Assembly: GCA_035911095.1 (NCBI GenBank)
Contig: JAMHWF010000037.1
Span: 41,833 to 105,832, forward strand
Origin: JAMHWF01 sp035911095
GTDB lineage: Bacteria; Pseudomonadota; Gammaproteobacteria; Burkholderiales; Burkholderiaceae_C
Length of the DNA stretch: 64,000 nt
Reading direction: 5' to 3'
Shown: positions 1 to 8,262 of the stretch, one piece after another
Layout of the letters: the number at the start of each line of letters is the position of its first letter
Position numbering within the stretch: the stretch's first letter is position 1
Program-made: the position numbers and the translations under genes
Notes under the pieces: model-generated
Seen by the model: the letters and a program-made list of their open reading frames with translations, nothing else
Database searches by the model: none
What the model was told of the DNA's origin: nothing

Positions 1-946
1 TGCTGTCGCTGGATCCCGAAAGACTCTTCGACTGACCCTCATTCCGCTCCGTGCCCTCGGTACCGAGCGATCCACTCGATCCGGCGCCGCTCGCCTCTCC
101 GGCGCCCGTTCCACCCGCCCGGCCGTCGCGCTGGTTGCGCCACTGCGAGAAGTCGCTGGAAAAGCGCTGGTAGCGCTCGCGCCGCCAGTCGTCGTAGTCC
201 CGGTCGAGGTTACGCAACTGTTCGGTGCGCCATTGGTGGTAGTCGGGGTCGGAACGCGGATCGTGCCGTCCGCCAGAGCTGCCTTGGCTGTAGCGTTCCT
301 GGCCATAGCCGCCCTCGCTGAAGCGCCCCTGGCCCTGACCCCGGCCGTCGTTGCCCTCTTGACCGAAGCCGCCCTCGTCTTGACGCTGGGCGAAGCCGCC
401 CGGTCCGCCGTAGAGGCGTTCCCGGTCTCCGTAGTCATCGCGGCCCCCGCTGCGGAAGCGATTCTCGTCGCCGTACTCGCCGCGGCCATAGCCGCCGTAA
501 CTCCCGCTCTCGTACGAGGTGTCGGGGCCGCCACTGGGACCGCGGCCCGGCGTGCGGCTGCCTTCGATGTATTCCCCGTAGTCACCGAAGCTTCCTCCGC
601 CGTACCCGCCGGGCCCGCTGCGGCTGCGCTCGTACCCACCGCCGACGTCCCGTTCGCCTCGGTAGGGGTTCTGGGCGCCACCGCCCAGACCGTAGCGACG
701 GGACTCACTTTCGTCGCGGTAGCCGCTGCTCCCCCCGCCGCGGGCCGGATAGCCCGACTCCGGACGGCTGCGTTCGTCCTCGGTGCCATACCTGCCGCGG
801 TCGCCTTCCTGACGGCGGCCACTTCCATAGCCGCCCTGCTGGCCACCGTAGCCGCCGAACTGCTGTTCCTGTCGTTCGTCGTCGCGCCATTCGCGGCCCC
901 CTTGCTGCTCAGCTTGCGGGCGCCTGGATTGGTCGTGATTTGCCAT
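1..946 (-). CDS. Gly/Tyr/Arg-rich hypothetical protein with aromatic-charged C-terminal motif (partial, runs off left edge)
   Basis: The reading frame opens at an ATG (944-946) after a good ribosome site (AAAGGGG, 6-7 nt upstream) and stays open to the window edge, so at least 315 residues are visible and the C-terminus is missing. The first ~220 residues are low complexity, rich in Gly, Tyr, Arg, Ser and Gln with many GGYG/GSYGGYGRG-type repeats. A more structured stretch follows with the motifs DPDYHQWR, LDRDYDDWRRERY and FSSDFSQWR. This pattern matches Burkholderiales hypothetical proteins often encoded near stress genes. No signal peptide or membrane segment is seen. Function is unknown; the repeats suggest a disordered, perhaps surface-hydrating or phase-separating protein (inference). 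The opposite strand also has a long open frame, but its Ala/Val-rich product looks like a shadow. Confidence 0.75.
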   Translation of the reverse strand, partial: MANHDQSRRPQAEQQGGREWRDDERQEQQFGGYGGQQGGYGSGRRQEGDRGRYGTEDERSRPESGYPARGGGSSGYRDESESRRYGLGGGAQNPYRGERDVGGGYERSRSGPGGYGGGSFGDYGEYIEGSRTPGRGPSGGPDTSYESGSYGGYGRGEYGDENRFRSGGRDDYGDRERLYGGPGGFAQRQDEGGFGQEGNDGRGQGQGRFSEGGYGQERYSQGSSGGRHDPRSDPDYHQWRTEQLRNLDRDYDDWRRERYQRFSSDFSQWRNQRDGRAGGTGAGEASGAGSSGSLGTEGTERNEGQSKSLSGSSDS

Positions 947-1245
947 GTCTGTCCCCTTTCTGTCGAGTCGCTGTTGACCACTGGCGTGGCACGAACCGTT
1001 GCCGTATGCCAGCAGCGGGGTGGTGGCAAGCCGGATTCCCATCGGGCCGGGCCCATGCGCGTCAAGCAACGAGTTGTTCGAATGCGGGGAGCGCCGGGTC
1101 TGCGCGATCCGCTTGATCGGCGCGCGCGGGTCCAGCAGGGGATATGCGCGTGTCACCGCGAAGGAGCTGGCGTTGCTCTCTCGATCTCGACGGCACACCG
1201 ATTGCCGTCGTTGGATGCAACGACTTCAGACCACGAGACCACTGC

Positions 1246-1524
1246 ATGATCGATATCGCATTTCCGTCCGCGTGGGTCGCCCGCATTGATTCGGGCCCCC
1301 CATCCCCCAGCCGACCGCCTCCGACGCCTCCGAATGAGCCGCCGGCGCCCGAAGTCCCCGACGTGATACCGCCAGAGGTGGGCGATCCACCGCCAAGCGA
1401 GATTCCGCCCCCCGTGCAGGAACCGCCCGCCATTCCGCCGCCTTCGCCGATGAGCCAACGCGGGCACCGCGGGACGGTGGTCAGTGCGAGGGCGCAGGCG
1501 GCGTCATCGATCCAGAACAGGTAG
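1246..1524 (+). CDS. small proline-rich hypothetical protein
   Basis: The 92-residue product has a Pro/Glu-rich core from about residue 17 to 68, made of repeats such as PPEVGDPPP, SEIPPPVQEPP and AIPPPSP, followed by a basic tail. Short proteins of this composition recur in Burkholderiales genomes. The start is uncertain: an in-frame ATG exists at 1144, but its extra residues look unrelated to the Pro-rich core, so the later ATG was chosen. No strong ribosome site is visible. It lies 6 bp before the next small gene in the same direction. No enzymatic motif or membrane segment is present; function unknown. Confidence 0.5.
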   Translation: MIDIAFPSAWVARIDSGPPSPSRPPPTPPNEPPAPEVPDVIPPEVGDPPPSEIPPPVQEPPAIPPPSPMSQRGHRGTVVSARAQAASSIQNR

Positions 1525-1530
1525 ACGCAA

Positions 1531-1806
1531 ATGAAGCGATCTGTGCCATCACCCGCCGACAAGCCAACAGAGGGAGGGGCCGACGAGCGTGCACGCGGCG
1601 AGACCGTCCCTTCGCAGGCCGGCTCGCGGCGCCCGCGACTGCCTCATGAACACGACGCCTCCAGTGACAGCCAGTCGTCAGCCGCGCCGTCAATCGACGA
1701 AGCAGGGCAGCACGCCTTCGACGATGTGCGCAGCGGAAAGGTCGACACCGATCGGGGGCCGTTGATGGAGCGGACCTACCGCCGCGTCAAGCAACCCAAA
1801 CGTTGA
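1531..1806 (+). CDS. conserved small hydrophilic hypothetical protein
   Basis: A 91-residue charged protein without membrane segments. The N-terminal half is Pro/Glu/Arg-rich (ADKPTEGGADERARGE). The central part contains RLPHEHDASSDSQ, and the C-terminal part reads AFDDVRSGKVDTDRGPLMER. The pattern 'LPHERDE.SDSQ ... DV..G.VDTD.GP' is familiar from short uncharacterised proteins of Burkholderiales, which supports a real gene. It follows the proline-rich gene by 6 bp and may be co-transcribed with it. Function is unknown; the extreme hydrophilicity suggests a disordered protein. Confidence 0.65.
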   Translation: MKRSVPSPADKPTEGGADERARGETVPSQAGSRRPRLPHEHDASSDSQSSAAPSIDEAGQHAFDDVRSGKVDTDRGPLMERTYRRVKQPKR

Positions 1807-2058
1807 AACGCACTGGCCCGAACTGAGCCACGACAGACCTCTCGATCCGATCGCTTGCTGCCGGCAGGGGTGGGGATTGCAGCAATCGGTGCTTCGAACG
1901 CTGGGCCATCGTCGAGGCGACCAGCTGATCGAACAGGTGCTGCTTCTCGACTACGAGGCGAGCACCCGCCCAATGGTCGTCCGCGCGTGAGTCGCATCAG
2001 GGCGGACGCGGCATGGGCACAGCGTGGGCACAAGACGGGCACCGAGCCCCGGAAACGA
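1807..2058. other. intergenic stretch, no supported gene
   Basis: No convincing coding pattern was found. A short open stretch ending TRPMVVRA at about 1989 on the plus strand might be a C-terminal gene fragment, but no start, ribosome site or recognisable domain supports it. Confidence 0.4.
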
Positions 2059-2101
2059 CGAAGCCCGCGCTGGGCGGGCTTCGCAAGTGCCTCTCGGCAC
2101 T
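2059..2101 (-). terminator. hairpins downstream of tRNA-fMet
   Basis: Two inverted repeats lie immediately beyond the tRNA 3' end on the minus strand. A 6-bp stem (AGTGCC/GGCACT, 2086-2101) comes first, then a perfect 10-bp stem (2059-2068 with 2074-2083, 5-nt loop). The U-tract after the second stem is weak (TTT). They probably end transcription of the tRNA and set its 3' trailer. Confidence 0.6.
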
Positions 2102-2110
2102 GATGATTCT

Positions 2111-2187
<77 letters not shown>

Positions 2188-2692
2188 ACTGAGCCCGCAA
2201 GTATAGCGCAATGCGAGGCGCCTGCTTGACCGACCAGCAAGCGAGGCACGGAGCGCTGCGGCGGGCCGAACAAAAGACGGTGGTTGCTGGCGCAATGGGC
2301 TCGTCGATGAGCAAGCTGATCGCGACCGCGTGCTCGCGAAGCCGTTGGAGGCGTCTGTCGAAGCGGCGAGAGCTGCCGCTCAACACGACATGCCGCAGCA
2401 GCTGTCCGCACGGACGTCTTTGGTCCTCGCGATGGCGCGATGATGAGCACGAAGCGCGATTGGCGCGGCTCATGCCTGACGGCCTCAACGCCCGTGGTCG
2501 TCAGCGCGACGGCGCGACGGCGCTTCGTCGGTGAGAGTCCTCCGCGAGTGGGCTTCGACAGGCCCTGGGCTAAACTCCGGGCGCTGACCTCGGTCGCCGT
2601 CGCTCGCGTCATGGGCCTCGCGACTTCGCATGGCGGCTGGCAGCTTGCCCGATCGTCGAGGTCCACAAGGCGGGAGACGACGCAGCGTGTCG
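2188..2692. other. about 500 bp without a convincing gene
   Basis: All frames are open for 100 or more codons because of high GC, but none has normal composition, a start with a ribosome site or a recognisable domain. The minus strand contains RRAVALTTTGVEAV, faintly like a MarR wing, with no coherent flanking helices. This may be a decayed gene or leader DNA for the downstream oxidase locus. Confidence 0.4.
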
Positions 2693-3238
2693 ATGACAAC
2701 TTCGATGCCCTCGGGTCCGCAGATCGCGGGTCTGCCGCCGGTGATGCCGCTGCGCTTCGGTGTGGCGCATGGGGGCGATGTGGAGTGGCTGCTGAAGCGC
2801 AATTGCTCCATCTCGCCGCAACGCCTGCTCCAGGTCTATGGCCTGTTGTGTGCCGTGTCACTCGGCGTTGCCACACTGTGCTGGAGCCTTGGGGCCACGC
2901 TGGTGATGCCATTCGCGTGGCTGGAGATGGGGGCGCTGGGGCTGGCGCTGTGGGTGCACGGTCGACATGTCGGTGACCGTGAGCGCATCGCCTGGCGACA
3001 GGGGTGTGTAACGGTGGAAACAACCGACGGGTCGAGCGCCCAGCGGGTGGAGTTCGGGCCGGGCGGGGTCCGCGTGGCGACGGTCGGCGGCGGCGAAGCC
3101 CTGATCGAGCTGTCCAGCCGCGGCCTGCATGTCAGCGTGGGTCGGCACACCCGGCCCGAGCTGCGGCCGTTGCTGGCCAAGGAATTGCGTGACGTGCTCG
3201 GCTCAAGGCCGGCCGCGGCCTGGGGCGAGACAGATTGA
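2693..3238 (+). CDS. DUF2244 membrane protein of the cytochrome oxidase locus
   Basis: A 181-residue protein with two adjacent hydrophobic segments near residues 43-85 (LLQVYGLLCAVSLGVATLCW and a MPFAWLEMGALGLALWV stretch), followed by a soluble beta-rich tail (RVEFGPGGVRVATVGGGEAL, IELSSRGLHVSVGRH). This is the layout of the DUF2244 family, commonly encoded just upstream of coxB in Burkholderiales. An assembly or maturation role is plausible but unproven. The start is the first ATG after a GGGAGA sequence; an in-frame ATG 12 bp later is possible. The gene ends 26 bp before coxB, so co-transcription is likely. Confidence 0.8.
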   Translation: MTTSMPSGPQIAGLPPVMPLRFGVAHGGDVEWLLKRNCSISPQRLLQVYGLLCAVSLGVATLCWSLGATLVMPFAWLEMGALGLALWVHGRHVGDRERIAWRQGCVTVETTDGSSAQRVEFGPGGVRVATVGGGEALIELSSRGLHVSVGRHTRPELRPLLAKELRDVLGSRPAAAWGETD

Positions 3239-3264
3239 CGAGAAAACGAGACGGTGAGACAAGC

Positions 3265-4443
3265 ATGAGGAAGACGATCGAGACGCTGGCCGGACGCCTC
3301 GGCCGCCTGTGGTTGTGGGCGGGCGCCACGCTGGCCATGCCTCTGGCGATGGCACAGGTCAACGACCTGCCCGGCGGCCCCGCCGTCAACCAGCTCGACC
3401 TGCACCCGCCGATCACGCGCATCGCCGCCGAGCAGCAGTGGCTGCACTACCTGGTGATGGGCATCTGCGTCGCGATCTTCGTCGGCGTGTTCGGGGTCAT
3501 GTTCTATTCGATCCTGAAGCACCGCAAGTCCAAGGGCTTCAAGCCGGCCAACTTCCACGAGAGCACGACGGTCGAGATCATCTGGACCGTGGTGCCTTTC
3601 ATCATCGTGATCGTGATGGCGCTGCCGGCCACGCGGACGGTCGTCGCGATGAAGGACACGACCAACGCCGATCTGACCATCAAGGCCACCGGCTACCAGT
3701 GGAAGTGGGGCTACGACTACCTGAAGGGCGAGGGCGAGGGCATCGGCTTCCTCTCCACGCTCGACACCGCGCAGCGCGTGATGTCCGATGAGGGCAAACC
3801 CGAGGGCGACGACTACCTGCTGAAGGTCGACAACCCGCTCGTCGTGCCGGTCGACAAGAAGGTCCGCATCATCACGACCGCCAACGACGTGATCCACGCC
3901 TGGATGGTGCCGTCCTTCGGCGTCAAGCAGGACGCGATCCCCGGCTTCGTGCGCGACACCTGGTTCCGCGCCGAGAAGACCGGCGACTACTACGGCCAGT
4001 GCGCCGAGCTGTGCGGCAAGGAACACGCGTACATGCCGATCCACGTCAAGGTGCTGTCCGAGGCCGACTACACCAGCTGGGTGCAAGGCAAGCTGAAGGA
4101 GCTGGCGGCGAAGGCCGAAGACCCGAGCAAGGTCTGGGAGCTGGCCGACCTCGTCTCGCGCGGGGCCCAGGTCTACGCCGCCAATTGCGCCGCCTGCCAC
4201 CAGCCGAACGGCAAGGGCGCGGGCCCGATCAAGGCGGTCGACGCCTCGCCGATCGTGCTCGATGCCGACAAGAGCAAGCAGATCGCCGTCGTGCTCAACG
4301 GATCCGGCGGCGGCATGATGCCGGCCTGGAAGCAGCTGAGCGACACCGAGCTCGCGGCCGTCATCACCTACACCAAGAACAACTGGTCGAACAAGACAGG
4401 CCAGGTGGTGCAGCCGTCCGAAGTGGCGGCAGCGCGCAAGTAG
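3265..4443 (+). CDS. coxB: cytochrome c oxidase subunit II with fused cytochrome c domain
   Basis: Receives electrons from cytochrome c through CuA and passes them to subunit I. A signal/anchor sequence at about residues 10-37 is followed by two transmembrane helices (about 56-77 and 100-122), then the periplasmic cupredoxin domain. CuA ligands visible: His211, Cys246, Glu248, Cys250, His254 and Met257. A C-terminal extension has a heme c site (CAACH, residues 308-312) and an axial Met near 351-352, so this is a caa3-like subunit able to bind its own cytochrome c. The product is 392 aa. The start was set at the ATG preceded by GGTGAG; an upstream in-frame TTG overlapping the DUF2244 stop is less likely. 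Confidence 0.97.
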   Translation: MRKTIETLAGRLGRLWLWAGATLAMPLAMAQVNDLPGGPAVNQLDLHPPITRIAAEQQWLHYLVMGICVAIFVGVFGVMFYSILKHRKSKGFKPANFHESTTVEIIWTVVPFIIVIVMALPATRTVVAMKDTTNADLTIKATGYQWKWGYDYLKGEGEGIGFLSTLDTAQRVMSDEGKPEGDDYLLKVDNPLVVPVDKKVRIITTANDVIHAWMVPSFGVKQDAIPGFVRDTWFRAEKTGDYYGQCAELCGKEHAYMPIHVKVLSEADYTSWVQGKLKELAAKAEDPSKVWELADLVSRGAQVYAANCAACHQPNGKGAGPIKAVDASPIVLDADKSKQIAVVLNGSGGGMMPAWKQLSDTELAAVITYTKNNWSNKTGQVVQPSEVAAARK

Positions 4444-4507
4444 GCGCGCCTCCTCCCTCCGGACACACGCACGCCCAGGCGGCACCCCAGGCACTAAGGA
4501 AGACCCG

Positions 4508-6139
4508 ATGAGCGCAGTCCTCGACCACCACGCGGGCCACGGCCACGGCCACGACCATTCGCACGACGACCACCACCCGCACGGCTGGCGCCGCTGGCTG
4601 TTCGCGACGAACCACAAGGACATCGGCACGATGTACCTGTTGTTCGCGTTCACGATGCTGATGATCGGCGGCGTGCTGGCCCTGCTGATCCGCGCCGAGT
4701 TGTTCCAGCCGGGCCTGCAGATCGTGAACCCGCAGCTGTTCAACCAGCTCACCACGATGCACGGGCTGATCATGGTGTTCGGCGCGATCATGCCCGCCTT
4801 CGTCGGCTTCGCGAACTGGATGATCCCGCTGCAGATCGGCGCCGGCGACATGGCCTTCGCGCGGATGAACAACTTCAGCTTCTGGCTGATGATCCCGGCT
4901 GCGCTGATGCTCGTCGCGTCGTTCTTCATGCCGGGCGGCGCGCCGGCCGCGGGCTGGACGCTGTACGCGCCGCTCACGCTGCAGATGGGCCCGTCGATGG
5001 ACGCCGGCATCTTCGCGATGCACATCCTCGGCGCGAGTTCGATCATGGGTTCGATCAACATCATCGTCACGGTGCTCAACATGCGCGCGCCAGGCATGAC
5101 GCTGATGAAGATGCCGCTGTTCGCCTGGACCTGGCTGATCACGGCCTTCCTGCTGATCGCGGTGATGCCGGTGCTGGCCGGTGCGATCACGATGACGCTG
5201 ACCGACCGCCACTTCGGCACCAGCTTCTTCAATCCGGCCGGCGGCGGCGACCCGGTGATGTACCAGCACATCTTCTGGTTCTTCGGCCACCCCGAGGTCT
5301 ACATCATGATCCTGCCGGCCTTCGGGATCGTCAGTGCGATCGTGCCGGCCTTCGCGCGCAAGCCGCTGTTCGGCTACACCTCGATGGTCTACGCGACCGC
5401 GTCGATCGCGGTCCTGAGCTTCATCGTCTGGGCGCACCACATGTTCACCACCGGCATGCCGGTGACGGGGCAGCTGTTCTTCATGTACGCGACGATGCTG
5501 ATCGCGGTGCCCACGGGCGTGAAGATCTTCAACTGGGTCGCCACGATGTGGCGCGGCTCGATGACCTTCGAGACGCCGATGCTGTTCGCGGTCGGTTTCA
5601 TCTTCGTGTTCACGATGGGCGGCTTCACCGGGCTGATCCTGTCGATGGCGCCGGTCGACATCCAGTTGCAGGACACCTACTACGTCGTCGCGCACTTCCA
5701 CTACGTGCTGGTCGCGGGCTCGCTCTACGCGCTGTTCGCGGGCGTCTACTACTGGGGCCCGAAGTGGACCGGCGTGATGTACAGCGAGACGCGCGGAAAG
5801 ATCCACTTCTGGGGCTCGCTGATCTTCTTCAACGTCACCTTCTTCCCGATGCACTTTCTCGGCCTGGCCGGCATGCCCCGCCGCTATGCCGACTACCCGA
5901 TGCAGTTCACCGACTTCAACGCGATCGCGTCGGTCGGCGCCTTCGGCTTCGGGCTGATGCAGGTCTACTTCTTCCTCTTCGTGGTGGTGCCGATGATGCG
6001 CGGCCAGGGCCAACCGGCGCCGCAGAAGCCCTGGGAAGGTGCCGAGGGGCTCGAGTGGGAAGTGCCGTCGCCGGCGCCGTTCCACACCTTCGAGACGCCG
6101 CCGAAGCTCGACCCGACGGCGACCCGCATCGTCGCCTGA
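4508..6139 (+). CDS. ctaD: cytochrome c oxidase subunit I
   Basis: The 543-residue catalytic subunit carries heme a and the heme a3-CuB oxygen-reducing centre in the inner membrane. Ligands visible: His85 and His398 for heme a, His396 for heme a3, and His261, His310 and His311 for CuB, with Tyr265 placed for the His-Tyr cross-link (HPEVY). Twelve hydrophobic helices fit the family. The N-terminus is unusual: ten of residues 7-25 are histidine, ahead of the conserved WLFATNHKDIGTMYL. It starts 64 bp after coxB with AAGGA upstream, and the small assembly gene and ctaG follow in the same operon. Confidence 0.98.
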   Translation: MSAVLDHHAGHGHGHDHSHDDHHPHGWRRWLFATNHKDIGTMYLLFAFTMLMIGGVLALLIRAELFQPGLQIVNPQLFNQLTTMHGLIMVFGAIMPAFVGFANWMIPLQIGAGDMAFARMNNFSFWLMIPAALMLVASFFMPGGAPAAGWTLYAPLTLQMGPSMDAGIFAMHILGASSIMGSINIIVTVLNMRAPGMTLMKMPLFAWTWLITAFLLIAVMPVLAGAITMTLTDRHFGTSFFNPAGGGDPVMYQHIFWFFGHPEVYIMILPAFGIVSAIVPAFARKPLFGYTSMVYATASIAVLSFIVWAHHMFTTGMPVTGQLFFMYATMLIAVPTGVKIFNWVATMWRGSMTFETPMLFAVGFIFVFTMGGFTGLILSMAPVDIQLQDTYYVVAHFHYVLVAGSLYALFAGVYYWGPKWTGVMYSETRGKIHFWGSLIFFNVTFFPMHFLGLAGMPRRYADYPMQFTDFNAIASVGAFGFGLMQVYFFLFVVVPMMRGQGQPAPQKPWEGAEGLEWEVPSPAPFHTFETPPKLDPTATRIVA

Positions 6140-6177
6140 GCGGCTGGCGCCAGCAGTGACGTGACGAGGCCAGAGCG

Positions 6178-6288
6178 ATGAAGCCCGAGCAGCGCAAGGC
6201 GAACCTGCGACTTGCCGTGATCCTCGCCTCGGTGGCGGTCACCTTCGCGATCGGCTTCGTGGCCCGCATCGCGCTGTTCGGCGGCTGA
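6178..6288 (+). CDS. cytochrome oxidase small assembly protein, 36 aa
   Basis: A 36-residue single-helix membrane protein: a basic start (MKPEQRKANLR) followed by one hydrophobic segment (LAVILASVAVTFAIGFVARI). Tiny proteins of this form sit between ctaD and ctaG in betaproteobacterial oxidase operons and are annotated as small assembly proteins. Its position 38 bp after ctaD and 18 bp before ctaG supports a real gene. The specific activity is unknown. Confidence 0.8.
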   Translation: MKPEQRKANLRLAVILASVAVTFAIGFVARIALFGG

Positions 6289-6306
6289 CGCGGGCGGAGG
6301 CCAACG

Positions 6307-6963
6307 GTGTCCGGAAAATCCCTGCTCGAGCGCCTGCGCGTCGACGCCCTGCGCGCCGACAACCGACGCATGGTCGGCAAGCTGCTCGTCGCGACCGGTC
6401 TGATGTTCGGCTTCGGCTACGCGCTGGTGCCGATGTACCGGGCGATCTGCGACGCGCTGGGCATCAACGTCCTGTCGCTGGCCGAGCGCCAGACGCTGCC
6501 CCTGCGCAAGGCCGCCGGGCCGGACAACACCCAGGTCGACCGCAGCCGCACCGTCACGATCGAGTTCGACGCGAACTCGCGCGGCCCCTGGGAGTTCAAG
6601 CCCGCCCAACGCTCGATCGAGATCCACCCGGGCGAGCTCGCCACCGTGATGTACGAGTTCGTCAACGTGCAGAACCGGACCATGGCGGCGCAGGCGATAC
6701 CGAGCTACGCGCCGCGCCAGGCGAGCCCGCATTTCAACAAGCTCGAGTGCTTCTGCTTCGCCGAGTACACGCTGGCTCCGGGCGAGCGGCGGGAGTGGCC
6801 GGTCGTCTTCTACATCGACCCCAAGCTGCCGAAGGACGTGCGCACGATCACTTTGAGCTACACCTTCTTCGAGGTCGGCGGCAAGGTGCCGCCGGCGCCG
6901 TCGGACGGTGGCAAGAGTGCGGCGGTGAGGTCTGCAGGCCAGGCCACGGAGGTCGGGTCGTGA
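6307..6963 (+). CDS. ctaG: cytochrome c oxidase assembly protein CtaG/Cox11
   Basis: Copper chaperone for the CuB site of subunit I. The 218-residue protein has one N-terminal transmembrane helix (about 23-43) followed by a periplasmic immunoglobulin-like domain. Family motifs are present: VPMYRAICDALGIN just after the helix, NSRGPWEFKP, and the copper-binding KLECFCFAEYTL. The GTG start is well supported by GGAGG 6 nt upstream. The stop codon overlaps the GTG of the DUF2970 gene by 4 bp, indicating translational coupling. Confidence 0.95.
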   Translation: MSGKSLLERLRVDALRADNRRMVGKLLVATGLMFGFGYALVPMYRAICDALGINVLSLAERQTLPLRKAAGPDNTQVDRSRTVTIEFDANSRGPWEFKPAQRSIEIHPGELATVMYEFVNVQNRTMAAQAIPSYAPRQASPHFNKLECFCFAEYTLAPGERREWPVVFYIDPKLPKDVRTITLSYTFFEVGGKVPPAPSDGGKSAAVRSAGQATEVGS

Positions 6964-7268
6964 ACGCTTCGGCCCGGTCTTCCGAAGGCGGCGCGCGTCC
7001 CGCGCCGAGGGAGCATCCGCAGGGCGCGGCGGCCGGCGAGCCCTCCGACGGCCTGCGTCAGGCGGTCGCCCGCAAGGGCTCGTTCGGCCAGACCGCGAAG
7101 GCGGTCGCGTGGTCGTTCTTCGGCGTGCGCAAGTCCTCGGACCACGCCGACGACCTGAGTCGGCTGAACCCGCTGCACGTGATCGTCGCCGGCGTGGCGG
7201 GCGCCGTGCTCTTCGTCGTCGTGCTCGTGCTTGTCGTGCGCTGGGTGACGACAGGCGTCGCGGGCTGA
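6960..7268 (+). CDS. DUF2970 family small membrane protein
   Basis: A 102-residue protein with a disordered polar N-terminus, a conserved middle (LRQAVARKGSFGQTAKAVAW, then SFFGVRK) and one C-terminal transmembrane helix (about 76-97). This is the DUF2970 pattern, habitually encoded between ctaG and the subunit III gene in Betaproteobacteria. A role in oxidase assembly is inferred from position only. It starts at a GTG inside the ctaG stop (GTGA overlap) and ends about 50 bp before coxC. Confidence 0.85.
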   Translation: MNASARSSEGGARPAPREHPQGAAAGEPSDGLRQAVARKGSFGQTAKAVAWSFFGVRKSSDHADDLSRLNPLHVIVAGVAGAVLFVVVLVLVVRWVTTGVAG

Positions 7269-7319
7269 GGTCGCGGCCGGCTTACACGGACAACAGAGAA
7301 AACACCAGGAGAACACCTC

Positions 7320-8204
7320 ATGTCGGCAGCGACACCCCACGGCCACGCCCCGTACTACTTCGTCCCGGGACCGTCCCGACACCCGGTGATGGCCTCCATC
7401 AGCCTCTTTTTCGTGATCCTCGGTGCCGGCCAGTGGATCAACGGCCACGGCTGGGGCGCCTGGAGCCTGCTGTTCGGGCTGGTGTTCCTGGCCTTCGTGC
7501 TGACGAACTGGTTCGGCGATGCGATCCGGGAGAGCGAAGGCGGCCTCTACAGCGACCGCATCGATACCTCGTTCCGCTGGAGCATGAGCTGGTTCATCTT
7601 CAGCGAGGTGATGTTCTTCGGCGCCTTCTTCGGCGCCCTGTACTGGACGCGGATGCATGCGGTGCCGAACCTCGGCAGCATCGACAACGCGATCCTCTGG
7701 CCCGACTTCAAGGCCGTGTGGCCGAGCACCGCGCCGGGTGCGACCGCCTCGCCGGCCAACCTCGTCGAGCCCTTCGCGACGATGGGGCCGTTCTGGCTGC
7801 CGACGATCAACACCGCGCTGCTGCTCACCTCCGGCTGGACGCTGACGATCGCCCACCACGCCCTGATCGCCAACAAGCGCAGCAAGACGATCGCGTTCAT
7901 GTGGATCACCGTGCTGCTGGGCGCGACCTTCCTCTGCGTGCAGGGCTACGAGTACTTCCACGCCTACCGCGACCTGAACCTGAAGCTGAGCTCGGGCATC
8001 TTCGGCTCGACCTTCTTCATGCTCACCGGCTTCCACGGCTTCCATGTGTTCGTCGGGATGCTGATGCTGCTGTTCATCACGCTGCGCCTGATGCGCGGGC
8101 ACTTCACGCCGAAGCACCACTTCGGCTTCGAGGGCGCGGCCTGGTACTGGCACTTCGTCGACGTCGTGTGGCTCGGCCTCTACGTGGTCGTCTACTGGTT
8201 GTGA
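7320..8204 (+). CDS. coxC: cytochrome c oxidase subunit III
   Basis: The 294-residue integral membrane subunit stabilises the aa3 core and its proton uptake. Seven hydrophobic segments are discernible. Family hallmarks are the N-terminal YFVPGPSRHPVMASI, WFIFSEVMFFGAFF with the conserved glutamate, and near the C-terminus GFHGFHVFVGM and GFEGAAWYWHFVDVVWL. AGGAG lies close upstream of the ATG. It is the last structural gene of the plus-strand oxidase run; a GC-rich hairpin follows about 20 bp downstream. Confidence 0.97.
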   Translation: MSAATPHGHAPYYFVPGPSRHPVMASISLFFVILGAGQWINGHGWGAWSLLFGLVFLAFVLTNWFGDAIRESEGGLYSDRIDTSFRWSMSWFIFSEVMFFGAFFGALYWTRMHAVPNLGSIDNAILWPDFKAVWPSTAPGATASPANLVEPFATMGPFWLPTINTALLLTSGWTLTIAHHALIANKRSKTIAFMWITVLLGATFLCVQGYEYFHAYRDLNLKLSSGIFGSTFFMLTGFHGFHVFVGMLMLLFITLRLMRGHFTPKHHFGFEGAAWYWHFVDVVWLGLYVVVYWL

Positions 8205-8224
8205 CGGTTCCCGCGGCCGCAGCG

Positions 8225-8244
8225 AGGGCGCCCGCGGGCGCCCT
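8225..8244 (+). terminator. intrinsic terminator after coxC
   Basis: A perfect 9-bp inverted repeat (AGGGCGCCC/GGGCGCCCT) with a 2-nt centre, followed by TTGCGTT. It lies between coxC and the convergent DUF2909 gene and may work in both directions. Confidence 0.7.
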
Positions 8245-8262
8245 TTGCGTTCCTGGCAAGGC

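Noticed and set aside
233..1249. 338-codon plus-strand frame
   Set aside because: Its Ala/Val-rich product is the antisense of the Gly/Tyr-rich minus-strand gene, which has a real start and ribosome site.
1850..1989. Possible gene fragment or integrase scar beside the tRNA (ending TRPMVVRA)
   Set aside because: No recombinase motif, no direct repeat of the tRNA 3' end and no start codon could be found.
2400..2690. Possible MarR-like fragment (RRAVALTTTGVEAV) on the minus strand
   Set aside because: Only a wing-like 14-residue match; flanking helices are absent in all frames, so it may be chance.
2836..5271. Long open frame on the minus strand across the coxB and ctaD genes (811 codons)
   Set aside because: High GC makes antisense frames of strongly biased genes stay open. 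The product is Arg/His/Asp-rich without any domain, while the plus strand encodes textbook oxidase subunits.
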